Shown in pieces: positions 45,241 to 56,547 of a stretch of 64,000 nucleotides of DNA. The notes under the pieces are model-generated. The model saw only the letters and a program-made list of their open reading frames with translations. It ran no database searches and was not told where the DNA came from. The stretch is from positions 80,520,381 through 80,584,380 of the forward strand of contig CM028380.1 in NCBI GenBank assembly GCA_013146195.2. The letters are read 5' to 3'. The DNA is from Codonopsis lanceolata (lineage: Eukaryota; Streptophyta; Magnoliopsida; Asterales; Campanulaceae). The position numbers and the translations under genes were made by a program. Each line of letters starts with the position of its first letter. Positions within the stretch are counted from its first letter, which is position 1.

Positions 45241-48200
45241 CTATCTAGCCTGTAGTAGTGTAACTGTTGTGTCCCCCGTAAAACTTGTTCCAAGCATGCT
45301 TGATAAGTTTTGAGGGCCAAATTTACTGCTTTCATGATAAAAACCAGGCTGTTGAGGTTCACGCAATTGACCCCCACTACTCAACATCATAACCACCAAG
45401 GACATGCTAGGCCTATCTTCTGGACTCTGTTGTACACATAATAAGCCCACATGGATTAATCTTAGCAGTTGAAACATATCAGCCGAGTCACTTATTGATG
45501 AATCAACCAGTTCCTGTGACCTGCCTGCTCTATGGAGTCCCCATGCCTGAAGAAAAAAAATAAAAAATTAGAAATCACAGTTATGATTATTGTTTTGACA
45601 TTCAAGTATCTCTGAACATAGTGCTGATTTCTTATTAACATACTTACGTGTCCAAGAAGGTTATGGTGGTGGTCTTCGCTAAAGAATCCTCTGTTTTTCT
45701 TCCCACTTACAATTTCCAGCACCAAAACACCGAAGCTGAAGACATCTGATTTTACTGAAAAAATCCCGTCTCCTGCATACTCTGGAGACATGTACCCACT
45801 GCAGCAAGGTCTTAGATTATCGAACATATAGGTTAATAGACACGAACTGAATGAAACACAGTTTAGTGATTCTTACTATGTCCCAACCACTCTCATTGTA
45901 TTTGCTTCAGTCTCATTTCCTCCAAAGCTTCTTGCCATGCCAAAATCTGATATCTTTGCGTTCATGTCAAAATCAAGCAAAATATTACCAGCTTTGAGGT
46001 CTCTATGGATAATTCTGAGCCTGGAATCTTGATGAAGATAGAGAAGACCCCGAGCAATCCCATTGATAATGTGGAAGCGCTTTGGCCAATCAAGTAGATT
46101 CCGTCTGGTGTCATCTGTATAAATTATAATAGTTAGTTTGTGTTTCTGCAATTTCGATGCCTGATCTAAAATTCTTATAAATGTAATATGCTGATGAAAG
46201 AGCCAAACCGAATAGAAATGAGTCCAAGCTTTTGTTTGGCATGTATTCATAGACCAACATCTTTTCATTTCCTTGAATGCAGCAGCCTAGAAGCTTGACA
46301 AGATTTCGGTGCTGAAGCTTATTAACACAGATAACTTCATTCTTGAATTCTTCGATTCCTTGAGTGGACGTCTTGGAGAGCCGCTTCACTGCTATTTCTG
46401 GTCCCTTTTCCAGCACACCCTGAAATTTACAGTGTGCTGTAAGCATTAAAACATCCTTCATTTAACTTGTGAAAATGCATATTTGTTATTCTAGTGTGTG
46501 TTGAATGCTGCCAAGACATTTTACCAATCTATATCCCACTGAATTGCTTCTTCAATTACTAGTTAAATGGCTGGAGCCAAATACTTTCACATCATAAATC
46601 ATAATTTGTATTCCCGCCCGCCCTACAAAATAGTCTCATTCCCTTTTTGGAAAGTCAATCTAGTAAAATATGGCATCACGTTGCTATTTAACATAAATTT
46701 CTTATGTATGTTAGATATTGAAATTTCAAGTAGTGATGCAAGATTAAGAATATTATCAATAACAATTTTTAGAATTTCATTTTTTTTATAGGTAAGTATG
46801 AACCCTTGTTGGTATGGGGATTAGAACCAAGGATGTCAAGGTCTTTGTCATCTCTCCCACCCCATGGGTTCCCATTTATATAATTTTTTTGTCATTGGTC
46901 AACTTGACCAAAAAAAGTCAAAGATCAAATTAATTTTTTTAGGGCGGCTGGTTTGTTGTTCTCAACTCAACAGCCCAGAAGGGACAATTTTTTGTTAAAA
47001 AAGTTATTTGGTTTGGTGATATCTGCTCTCTACATCTAGGGTCAGATATTAAGATAATTACCTTGTAAACTGGTCCATATCCGCCCTCACCAAGCTTATT
47101 CTGGATAGAAAAGTGGTTGGTAGCAGCAAGCAATGTTGCAAAACTGAACAATGGTAGGTCTAAGTCATTCTTCTGGCCATCATAGGAGTAAGCTTGATTC
47201 GCGTCTTTCTCCAGCCTCATCAGTTCCACTACTAAAGTAATCCAAATTGCTCAAATATTAATTACATACTGGTTAATCTTTACATTTGATTATGTCTAGA
47301 CAAGCATACAAAACAAATAACACTTGGGGAGTATTTATTTAAAAAAGCAATATGGAACTCGATGCATGTATAAGAAAAAAAAAAAAGAAGCAAATAACGC
47401 TTTGTCTTAAAATTATTGTTTGCTTTCTTTTTTCGTTCGTCTTAGAAAAAAGTTCTTGTTTGAAAGTTTCTTTTTTGGGGATAACACTTTTACTATTTTA
47501 TCCTTATTTTTGTAATCCTACTTTAGTTATGGACGACATATACATGAGCTTTAAAACGACACATTATACAAATATTAATAATCTAAGTTAATTATTTTTT
47601 TTAATTCGTGTGCCTGACAATAAATTTGGGACGGAAGGAATAGTATATATTGTACTTTCCTAAACAATAGTAGAATAAAATTTGAGTAGTGGAGGCTGGG
47701 TACCTTTTCCCTTGAGCTTCCTCCTCCTGAAAGCACACAATAAGCATAGGCCTAATATTAAGGCTACGGTTGTGGTTATAGGGATGACTATGATCCTTAC
47801 TCTTCGCCTTCTGCTGGACCTTCTATCTTTCGCTGTAAATCAGAAATTGAACACAGTTTAGACTTTAGAGCAACTAAATTTAAAGATTGTAAAATAGCAG
47901 CAGACTTTAACAACAACGTACATTAATACATACCTAATTCTGAGGCGGCCATTCTGATGTAAACATCTTGCCCATCTTCTGAAAATGATCTCATATCAAT
48001 CAGTTCCCCGAACCAAAGCAAGCATCCACTTCCCCCACTACTGATATCCAAATTTGAATAAGCCGTACAAGAGCAGTTGCTCCTGCACGTTGTCTGGCAT
48101 TCGTCAAGGGTCATTGTCCGGTTGAACCAAGAACTCTGGGTGTCTGGCAATTTCAACCCTGAATACATTCGAAACCCCTCGCCACTCCCACATTCCAAAG

Positions 48201-49212
48201 CTACCCTCCGTGTACACCCACTAGTCCAATCTGCTACCCTCCATTGTCCTTCGTTCGTCGGTTCAAATCCCTCCAGGCACCCACAGGGAGGGGAGTTGTC
48301 AATGTTGCAGATCCCATAGGCCCCACATATATTATAACGGACACAATTGTCAGTAATTGGTGACGTATAAAGGAACCAACCCTGGGTACGGTCATTCCAA
48401 TTCAAGCGGTCCATGTCGCCATTCACACCCAGCTGCACCTTTGTTAAAACTGAATTATTAATAAGGTCAAATTTGTAATATATTTCCTCCTGATTGAAAA
48501 CAAACTCAAATGTGAAAATTGGGTTTGGTCTCAAATTGATGAGGCCGGTCAACCTGAGACCATTCCAAGATCCAAGCCTATATAGTATATCTGAACCTAC
48601 CCTCTCGTATACTTGTGGATATCCATTATAATCCATATAAGTTGAATAATCCCCAGGGGAAGGATCATCTGCACTCCTCCATGATGTGAAGTACGTGTCG
48701 ATACCCCTCACCAAGTCCCTGCCAAATTTCATTGCTGGCATAAATGTATCTCCAGGGTAATCAAAACTTTGCCAGATGAAACTCTCCGGGTTACTGTCAG
48801 TTTCATCTCTGATGACAAGATTTCCAGTATCAAGAAGTCGTGCTACGGGATTCCTCGCTGATCCCGATGAGTTTGATGATGACCAAATCACGCCATTGCT
48901 GCCATTGCGAAGCTGTAGAATCCCGCCATTACTGAGTTGTAGCACACCAGAAGTGTTTGTCAACGGAGTCTCTCTGTTGGCAACCCAAATTACTCTACCA
49001 GTTGCCACGTTCCTGTACCGTATCGCCAAGTAGCGATTCTGTGAAGAATTACTGATAGTAAAAAGTCCCAGTTCGAAGGCTTCACCAGCCGAAACAATGG
49101 TGTCATCTTCTCTAATGGTTTCGTTTGCAGATATGGTGTCGATAGCATTACTAAAAGTCAGTAAAGAGAAAAATACACAAGAGTAAAACAAGATTTTGGT
49201 AAGGATCGACAT
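45241..49212 (-). CDS. G-type lectin S-receptor-like Ser/Thr kinase, copy 3, apparently intact
   Basis: Exons are 49212-47934, 47832-47704, 47228-47062, 46419-46209, 46114-45877, 45798-45648 and 45546-45241, together 2481 nt (826 residues). The ATG at 49212 gives MSILTKILFYSCVFFSLLTF, a signal peptide; an in-frame ATG at 49239 would add nine residues. Order: B-lectin (about 24-150), S-locus glycoprotein (about 205-310), EGF-like with CGAYGICN, PAN with CRSNCSCTAYSN, membrane helix (about 440-462), kinase (about 500-775) with GEGGYGPVY, EIAVKRLS, HRDLKAGN, SDFGMARS and GYMSPEYA, and a short C-terminal tail ending LLQAR. Such receptors sit in the plasma membrane; relatives act in self-incompatibility, defence or stress, but the ligand here is unknown. 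Introns carry a MITE and a SINE-like insertion. It is the only uninterrupted copy in the window. Confidence 0.9.
46785..46875 (-). mobile_element. Possible SINE-like insertion in an intron of copy 3
   Basis: On the minus strand GGTTCTAATCCCC resembles a Pol III B box and lies downstream of a GTGGGAGAGATGACAAAG stretch that may be an A box. A T-rich run on the plus strand (tttttttata) would be the A-tail. Copy 2 lacks this sequence in the matching intron, so it inserted after the tandem duplication or was lost there. Confidence 0.35.
47375..47645. mobile_element. MITE of the CCGTCCCAAAAT family in an intron of copy 3
   Basis: The block from about GTCTTAAAATTATTG to CAATAAATTTGGGACGGAAG has the same ends as the cluster at 28495-29320. 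Copy 2 lacks it in the corresponding intron. Confidence 0.5.
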
Positions 49213-49563
49213 TGGTGTTCCAGGTTTTGTCTTGCTCAATTCGTAATCCTATACCTCACTTTATTTCTCTTAAAAGTCCATTTTTATGGGTTATCAGCCG
49301 CCGAAGACTTGACCCGGGTGTTTAGTAATATTTAAATTAGTGGTTAGTTAATAGAGTTGTAGACATGTATGTATATGATGTCAACTTATCATCTTCTCAA
49401 CAATGGCTGCACTTTAAAAATACTTTTCTACTGTTGTACAAACTTGAGTAACTTCCACATTTGAAGTTTAAATGTCGGACTGAGGATCCAACTTTCCTTA
49501 TGTTACGGTGGTTTCGAGTTGATGGGTTTGGTAGTTTGGTTTATTACAATTTACAAGTGAAGA

Positions 49564-50794
49564 TTGATTGGTGTAATTTAAAGCTGAAGAATAATAACTA
49601 TTCCTCGAATTCTCTGTATAAAGACATGGACGATACGAAGATGACTGGCAAGTGGCAACCAGTTCTTCAGTCTTGTTAACACTATTTCTATTAATGGAAC
49701 AAAGCCATGGTTTTTTCTTTTTTCAACTCTGATCTGATGCATGTAAAGAGACTGATAAATTTAGTCAATTGTATATTCAATATGACTACAAAGCATGAGA
49801 TTGATTCATGTTGAAAAATGAATATGAGTACTTTGTCTCGTGTTCACAGAAATGATCATTTTCATTTTCAAATACGTCAATTGCGTGGGTGACTGTGTGT
49901 GTTTGTGGGCCAATTCAACCACTCCGTTGGATTGGATCTTTAAGAATTTGACTTTATCCATTGATGGCATTTGACTAGTCCGATCCTCTGCCCCCGTGGG
50001 TGTGTGTTCATATAAATATTCGCAAATTAACTGTGGCAAAAACTTTCCTATGACGGTCCTACAGATAATTTTTGTAAGATGAATCCTTATAACTCGACTC
50101 ATCGTTACGTTGGTGGGTTGGGCTTTGAGAGAGTACTGGAGCTCCGTCTTACGAATTAAGATCCATAAGACGATTTTATAGGAGATTTACTCATTAACAA
50201 TATTATTCTTCTTATGAAAAATCTTGATTTAAAGGTCAAAAAAACCCAAATTATTAAGGTAAACTTCCTCATTTTCTAACCAATTGTCCTATTTGACTTT
50301 TTTAGTCAAAGTGACTGATTTCAAATTAAAAAAGACAGTAATTCGTTAAAGGTAAAACACATATTTGGGCAACTGGTTATTAAGATAAACTTCCTCATTT
50401 TCTAGCTTGACTTTTTTTGTTGTTGTTGTTGTTGTTGTTCTTCTTCTTCTTCTTCATCATTGTGTTTGTGTGATTCAAAATAAATTTACTTTTGTGTTTT
50501 GTGTTGCTATGCATGTAAAGTGTTCGATGAAATGTTTGAATAATTTTTTTTCGTTGTTGGACACATATTTGAATCTAGACGCATTAATTTTGAATCACAA
50601 TGTATCATTTGTGAATCGTTATGCATCGATTTGGATTTGGGATGAATGAAAGATACATATAAATTTAAATCATTTGTTGATTGTGTACTGGAAAGAAGGT
50701 AGATGAATGTCTGATTTCATAATGATTTGCAGCGCGATGCATCAATATTTTTACACCGCGATGCATCAATTGAATTAGGTAATTTAAAATTTTA
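49564..50794. other. Intergenic
   Basis: No gene is recognised. A (GTT)n(CTT)n tract lies at about 50417-50455. Short GATGCATC and CGATGCATCAA motifs begin near 50620 and recur to about 52505. The target duplication (AAAATTTTA) of the next element ends at 50794. Confidence 0.45.
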
Positions 50795-51212
50795 GGTTTA
50801 ATCGCAATTTGATCACCCTACTTTATGACTTTTTGCAATAAGGTGACTCTACATTTTTTTTCTTCAATTTAGTCATTATACTTTGTTTGGACATTTAATA
50901 AGATCACTCAAGTCATTTCCATCCGTTTTGTTAGATGGAAATGGTTTAAAAGACTAAAATACCCTTCGAACAAAATCAAATTGTTTTGATTTAATCGCAA
51001 TTTGATCATCCTACTTTCCTACTTTTGCAAAAAGGTAACATTCACTACAAAAAAAATCAATTTTTTTCCAACCCCTTTCTACTATAACCCCTTTTCACCC
51101 TTCATTCCACCATAGTCATCACATTGTGTTTTTGAAAAAAAGATTTCAAAACTGAAAATTTTAGAACAGTGAAAGAGAGACTTTGCCTCTTGATTGTCTG
51201 AAAAATGAAAGA

Positions 51213-51213
51213 T

Positions 51214-51255
<42 letters not shown>
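51213..51255. repeat. (GA)n microsatellite
   Basis: A run of about 21 GA dinucleotides lies in what would be the 5' leader of the captured AVT3 sequence. GA-rich leaders are common in plant genes, so it may have been captured with the exon. Confidence 0.9.
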
Positions 51256-51256
<1 letters not shown>

Positions 51257-51296
51257 GCAGTGGGAAGAAATTGTGTTTGATAAAAGTCAAGAAACC

Positions 51297-51530
51297 ATGG
51301 TGTTTGACAAAAGTCAAGAAAATCCAACCTCTTCCACCCACACCCTCCCCACCAGCAAACCTAACCACCCACCTCTCTCCTCCCAGTTTAAAACCTTCGC
51401 CAACGTCTTCGTCTCCACTGTTGATGCCGGTGTCGGCGTCTTAGGCCTCCATTACACCTTCAAGAAAACCGGCTGGCTCATGGGCTCCCTTATCCTCTTC
51501 TCCATCGCCGCCCTCACTTACCACTATATT
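51297..51530 (+). pseudogene. AVT3: AVT3-like vacuolar amino-acid transporter, 5' exon fragment
   Basis: Starting at ATG 51297, MVFDKSQENPTSSTHT is followed by a Pro-rich linker, then LSSQFKTFANVFVSTVDAGV, GVLGLHYTFKKTGWLMGSL and ILFSIAALTYHY. This matches the N-terminal cytosolic stretch and first two membrane helices of plant AVT3 (AAAP family) transporters, whose conserved form is a GAGVLGLPY-type motif. Here the motif is altered (VDAGVGVLGLHY, with two extra residues), and the frame runs straight into the element's right terminal repeat. Only about 78 of the usual 400-plus residues are present, so no transporter can be made. Confidence 0.75.
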
Positions 51531-51573
51531 GCAAAAAGTGAAAAAAATAGGGTGATCAAATTACGATTTAAGC

Positions 51574-53193
51574 CAAAAATTTATGCATCGTGGTGCATAA
51601 ATTGATGCAGCGTGATGGATAAATTGGACTATGTAATTTAAATTGATACATCGCGGTGCATAAATTGATTCAACAGGGTGCAAAATTGGATTAGGTAATT
51701 TAAGTTGATGTATCACGGTGTAAAAATTGAAGCAACGCAATACATTGAGTAAGTGATCTTCGTAGCACGCCATCGATTTATTAAAGGTATTGTAGTCTTT
51801 TTGCCATCCAAAAGTGACCTTTTCCTTTTTTTTTTTTTTTTTTTAAAGTTAGTGGATTGGAGCGATTGAAAACTTTAAGAAATGGACCGTCCCAAATTTA
51901 CCACTAAATTAATACGGTGAAGAGCAAGTCGGTCCACTTTTAATCATTTTCAACCTCTACATTACCCTCCTTTTTTTTAATCAAAAAAGACACTTTTGGG
52001 ACAAAAAGACGATTGTGTTATTAATGAAAGGAAAACACACGTGCATTGCAAAATTCGATACTTGCATCACAATATCCTACGAGTTTGAGAGAGTTTCATT
52101 CCTGTCCCATCCATTCTCTGCTGCTTTATTTTTCGGCGCATTAACAGGAAAGAAATCCCATAAGGGGAGGAGAAATGTTCAAAATATTTGATATGACACC
52201 TTCTCAAAAGCTGAATCTATTCCCTAGGTATCAGAGAGAAGAGAGCTAAAGCTAAGGAAGGTGATTGATGCTTTTGTCGTCCAAGATCGAGAATGAGTAG
52301 TGGTTCAAGGCCAAAGGCTTGTATTTACACGAGGTCCATACCAGGATCCCAGCTTCGGTGATTTCGAGGTCGGTCTTGCCCTGCTCAATTGAGGAAAAAT
52401 CCTGATCATGCGGCTCCTGACTCTGGCTCGATTAGATGTAGCAATATACGATGCTTGCATCGCGAATCAAATCAATGCATCGCGTACTAAATCAACGCAT
52501 CGCAATTAAGAAAAGCAGTCAAAAAAATTCAGAAATACATTCGAATCATCCGCGTCATGTCTTCCAAATCCATACACACAAATCTTTCTTTTTAGGTATA
52601 CTTATACGTGAGACTTGTCCAGAATTTAGTGTATCCTTTTTAGAAAAGATAAGGTTTTATAGGCAGTATAACTAGTATTTATGTATGGTGGGCTCTGGCG
52701 CAAGGCAAGAGTAGCGCATAGGCAAAGGCAGACATCAAGGCAAGGTTTGAAGACTAGAACCAACGGTTTGGAAAAAAAGTCCCTTAGCCCGGGTTCTGCC
52801 ATGGCACAAAAGGGAGCAACAGACACTATTCTTCCTCTTCATAGCCTCAGTCGGGGCATGCACAATCCTATTCTATTTGGCATGGCAATAGTACGAAACG
52901 CGAGAAAAGAGCTGGAAAATTTAAAATTGGTTAAGTTTCAATTAAGACGGGGGAGAGAGAGAGAGAGAGGACGGTATCTTGGTGTGGTGAGGTACGTGTG
53001 GGTATTTTAGGAAGAAAGTAACGAAAGTGGACTTTAGAGGTTAAAAAAAAAGGAACTAAAAAGGTTAGAAATCTTGAAAAGTGGACCGGCCTTCAATTTA
53101 TCCAAATTAATACTGATGTAGAAAAGGTTTCGAAAGGCCAACCGCCCACACAAAGCCCTACAAAGGCCTAAGCTCAAACATGGGTTGGAAGAG
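51574..53193. other. Intergenic left of the copia element
   Basis: The stretch 51590-51745 consists of imperfect repeats around 'attgatgcatcgcggtgcataaattg', with related motifs at 52445-52503. The stretch 52690-52870 is less AT-rich and open on both strands (GCAAGGCAAGAGTAGCGCAT, AGCCCGGGTTCTGCCATGG), but I do not recognise it. The 5-bp duplication AAGAG (53189-53193) marks the copia insertion. Confidence 0.4.
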
Positions 53194-54043
53194 TATTGAA
53201 ACACTAGTAGCTAGGATTCTCCAAAAATTACCAATGCAGTTTCCAATGTAGCTTCTGATGAAGCTACAATGGAAGTCACAATTGTCAGAAAAATACCGAA
53301 CAGCTGGAAGACTTAATATTAAGCAGGAATTTAAGAATAAAAGTTTACCAAACAATCTACAAGCCTATGCTTGTAGATCTAGCCTCATGGCCAAAAAGAT
53401 TTCACTTAAAATGATGAATTGTTTTACAAAAACTATGTGAAATCACTAAACAAAATACTCTCACAAGACAACAAGTCTTGGAGAACAAAACTCCACAGAA
53501 AAACCAATATAGAAAACGTGGGAAGAAACAAAACAACTTCCTAAAATCTGGTAGGAAGACAAAACAGCATCAACGCTCAATGTAGTTTCCAATGTTGTAA
53601 CATCCGAAGCTACAATCAAAATCTGTACAAATCCTGGAAACTAGGACTGCTTCTGAAATTTTGAATCTACTGCTTTCTACTTTCAGCTCTCTCTACAGGC
53701 CCATCTTCAGCCGTTTCCCATGACTCCTATTTATATTGTGGAGGAACCCTACACACAAGAAAGAATCCAACTCCAAGAAGGACAAGGATTAGAATTGGAA
53801 TTAAAATCAACTACTTTAGATGCTAGATTTTTCTTAACATATTAATTAGGATTCTAAGGCACGATTTTTGTGACAGATTTGACATAGATTTTGTTACCAA
53901 AAACAATTCCTAGAATTTAGGTCCAAGAAACCACAAAATCTAGGGAATTATTTTGTTTCCAAATATTACCAAACTTGTCTAAACATGATGACCAAAAAGG
54001 GAAAACAACAAACAAAATAGGCCATGCCTATTTTACCCTTACA
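53194..54043 (-). repeat. Copia 3' LTR (left)
   Basis: It starts TATTGAAACACTAGTAGC (the normal TG start mutated to TA) and ends TTACCCTTACA. It aligns along its length with 63123-63971. It includes GCTTCTGATGAAGCTACAAT and TCCAATGTTGTAACATCCGA, two versions of the motif that recurs through the element. Confidence 0.93.
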
Positions 54044-54055
54044 ATCTCCCCCTTT
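54044..54055 (-). other. Polypurine tract
   Basis: On the minus strand AAAGGGGGAGAT lies immediately before the 3' LTR, the position used to prime plus-strand DNA synthesis. Confidence 0.75.
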
Positions 54056-54311
54056 ATTGACTTTTTCTGGTCAAATATTGTGACAAGGGTTGCCACATAT
54101 AAGACATAAACAAGCTCTTTCATGAATCTGCAAATGTTAGACAACCTCCCCCTGAATAGAGCAACTAGAAGCAACTAGAAGAAAGATAAAGGAGAATTGA
54201 AGATCAGATTACCAAACATGCAATGTCCCAAAGCAGATGAACAGAAATCCACAAATCAGAGCTAAAAAAAGAGCACAAACCAGAGCTTATTACAGACCAA
54301 AAAGTAATGTG

Positions 54312-54598
54312 CAGACAGAAAAGTTCAGATTACAAGAGAAACCAAAGATCACACATCATTCTCTCTTGGATCAGCTATTTCTTCAATTGCAGCTGCAGGA
54401 GGAACAGGTTCAGGAACTTGTGCAGATGGTGGAACAGGTGCTGGGGCAACCCTTGCAGACAGAAAAGTTTATATTACAAAAGAAACCAAAGATCACACAT
54501 CATTCTCTCTTGGATCAGCTGTTTCTTCGGTTGCAGCTGCAGGAGGAACATGTTCAGGAACTTGTGCAGATGGTGGAACAGGTGATGGGGCAACCCTT
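54312..54598. repeat. Tandem duplication of about 148 bp at the end of the extra frame
   Basis: AGACAGAAAAGTT, CCAAAGATCACACATCATTC, TCTCTTGGATCAGCT and GGAACTTGTGCAGATGGTGG occur in the same order at about 54312-54459 and 54460-54598. The second copy contains the 3' end of the extra reading frame; the first lies between that frame and the polypurine tract. Confidence 0.85.
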
Positions 54599-56547
54599 GG
54601 AGATTCTCCCCCTATTTGGCCAGAGTGTAAGCTCAGCCAAGTGGTGTACTGAGCTGCAAGATTCTGTAGAAGAGTAATCTGAGAGGTAACCATAGTAAGT
54701 TGTTCAGAGATGAAGGACACCGAGATTAGAGCACAAGGTCTAGTTGTAACAGTCAGAGATGTAGCAGTAGATGCAGCTGCAATGGTTGCTACATTGGGTA
54801 TAGCAGGGGCAGGAACAACTGGCTGAGATGTAGAAGTACCAGGAACAGAAGCAGTAGGAGCTGAGGGGATAGGAGGATATGGATAAACTAATGGCAAATT
54901 GATTACCCCGTCTCCCTTGAGAAGTTTGATAGATATATGGAGAGGGTCTAGAAGAGGGGATAGTCTTTCTCCTTGAGGGGGAACCAAACCTTGGGCAAGT
55001 AAAATGTTATAAATGAGCGATGGAAAGATGAGGGCCCATTTATCTCCCTCAGACTCAGCTAGAGACACTATTTTCTTAAAGACAAAATCCCCAAAATCAA
55101 AGGGCAGACCAGTTCCTATCTGAAACAGAATTCTGGCATGCTCCTCTGTGAGAGTGTTTAAGTTGGTTGTAGGAGACCAATTTGCACTGCACATTTTATG
55201 CATTACAGCATATAGGGAGGAAAGCTTAGAGGTGATGATGTTTGCCCCTTTTCCAGGCCATTTGGATACTAAACCTTGTGTTAACTCTTGTGCACATAAG
55301 TTTAAATCAGAAGCAAGCACAACCAATCCTATTTCAGGAGTTCCAAAGTGTTTATTGATTAGTGAGGGAGAGAAGTTGAACCACCGGTTTCTGACAAAAA
55401 CCTTTTCAAACTTATCACCCGGAGAGGTGATTTTTCTTTCTAGATTGGCATAAAACTCAAGAATAATGTGCCTATGGTATGGGGAAGAGGAAGACAGAAT
55501 AGTGAGAAGGTTTCTATCAGAAAAGAACTACACCAGATTCTGTGCAATTAAGTCCTCTTGAGGGATCATTCTCTCATCCACAATTTTCCTTGAGGTTTAA
55601 AACCTCAAGGAACCAGCAACAGTAAGAAACAGATCAAAGAAGGGGTTACCTAAACCAGAAGAAGAAGAGGCAGGAGGCAATGTAGCTTTTGATGTAGCTA
55701 CATTGGGAGCTACATTTGTCTTGGCAGCCCTTCTTCTTGTAAAGCGCATGGGCGGTTCTTCACTTTCTGCACTTTCTTCAGGGGTGGCTTCTCTACTGAC
55801 AAAGTCTTTATCAGAGCTATCATCAAACTCTGATGAACTTGAGGACTTTGCAGGACTTGTAGGTGGAGATGCAGGGATTTGTGGAAGAACATTTCTTAGG
55901 TGAACTAAAAAGTCAGCCAAGGTCCGTTGCTCATTGGAATAGCTTAAATCAGAAAAGTTGACTTCCGGAGCAGTAGAGAAATCAGTAGAAGAGTCCACAT
56001 CATGAGAAGAGGATTCAGGCTGGAAGACTACCCTGGGAGAAGGAATTGGGTATTCTTCATCACCAGCATCAACCGGAGCAGGAATGGATGAGCCTGTCTT
56101 AATTGTAGGAGCAGGGGCATGAGTCTAAGGAACTGACTCATTCATAGCTACGAAGTCTTCGTCATCGGAGTCACTATCAACTGGCACATCCTCCTCAAAT
56201 TTTCCAGGAGTCACTTTGCACTTCTTAGCTCTTTCAACCTCTACAGCACTTGTATTTTCATAATTGCAAGGAATTCCTCGCAATCTCTTAGATTTCCGAG
56301 AGCTAGGGTTCCCGATTTGGGGAAAACCCGACAAATCACCAGGATTTTCAACGTCAATAGCATTCCCTTTCTCCCCAGGTAGTATGACAATAAGGGGCTC
56401 AGGAAGAGGTTGGGCTATGACAATGGCAGAATCAGGGTTTGTAGGAGACGAAATTAAGGGCGATGTAGCTTTTGGAGATGTAGCAGTGGAAGCTACATTC
56501 GCTGAGGGGTTCTGTTTCATGGTGTCCGTGGAAGAAGATGAAGCCAT
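54493..56547 (-). pseudogene. Extra 3' reading frame of the copia element (plant transposon-protein type)
   Basis: A single frame runs from ATG 56547 to a stop at 54493, about 685 codons with no frameshift but three internal stops (56127-56125, 55599-55597, 55530-55528). The N-terminal part is Ser/Thr/Pro- and acid-rich with a basic RKSKRLRGIP patch and a later FTRRRAAKTN. The middle has an ordered domain with HIILEFYANLE, VFVRNRWFNFSP and SLINKHFGTPE, resembling the 'putative plant transposon protein' domain seen in many plant retroelement polyproteins. The C-terminal part is Pro/Ala-rich. Sireviruses carry a sense-strand gene here that is often called env-like. No clear signal peptide or membrane helix is visible, so an envelope role is not supported. 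Confidence 0.7.

Larger units (their letters stand above)
40546..49563. repeat. Tandem duplication of a receptor-kinase gene unit
   Basis: Unit A (about 40546-44858) and unit B (about 44859-49563) each contain one receptor-kinase gene plus flanks. Both begin with GATTCAAGCTCAATGATGCA and GGATGATCCCCAACAG, and both end in a block with CAACAATGGCTGC and TATGTTACGGT...GTTTCGAGTTGATGG. Coding exons are collinear, and exons 2, 4, 5, 6 and 7 are equal in length (129, 211, 238, 151 and 306 nt). Unit B is longer mainly because of intron insertions, including a MITE at about 47375-47645 and a SINE-like piece at about 46785-46875. Confidence 0.88.
50795..51573. mobile_element. Pack-MULE with captured AVT3-type transporter exon
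   Basis: Ends GGTTTAATCGCAATTTGATC at left and (inverted) GGCTTAAATCGTAATTTGAT at right belong to the same family as 4933-6292 and 37277-38833. The flanking 9-mers AAAATTTTA and AAAAATTTA differ at one base. The left end is present twice: a second copy starts near 50985 with GATTTAATCGCAATTTGATC. The cargo is the 5' coding part of an amino-acid transporter gene. Confidence 0.7.

Noticed and set aside
52681..53010. 109-codon frame with GC-richer sequence, considered as an organellar insertion
   Set aside because: I could not match it to any plastid or mitochondrial gene, and both strands are open, so it is left unassigned.
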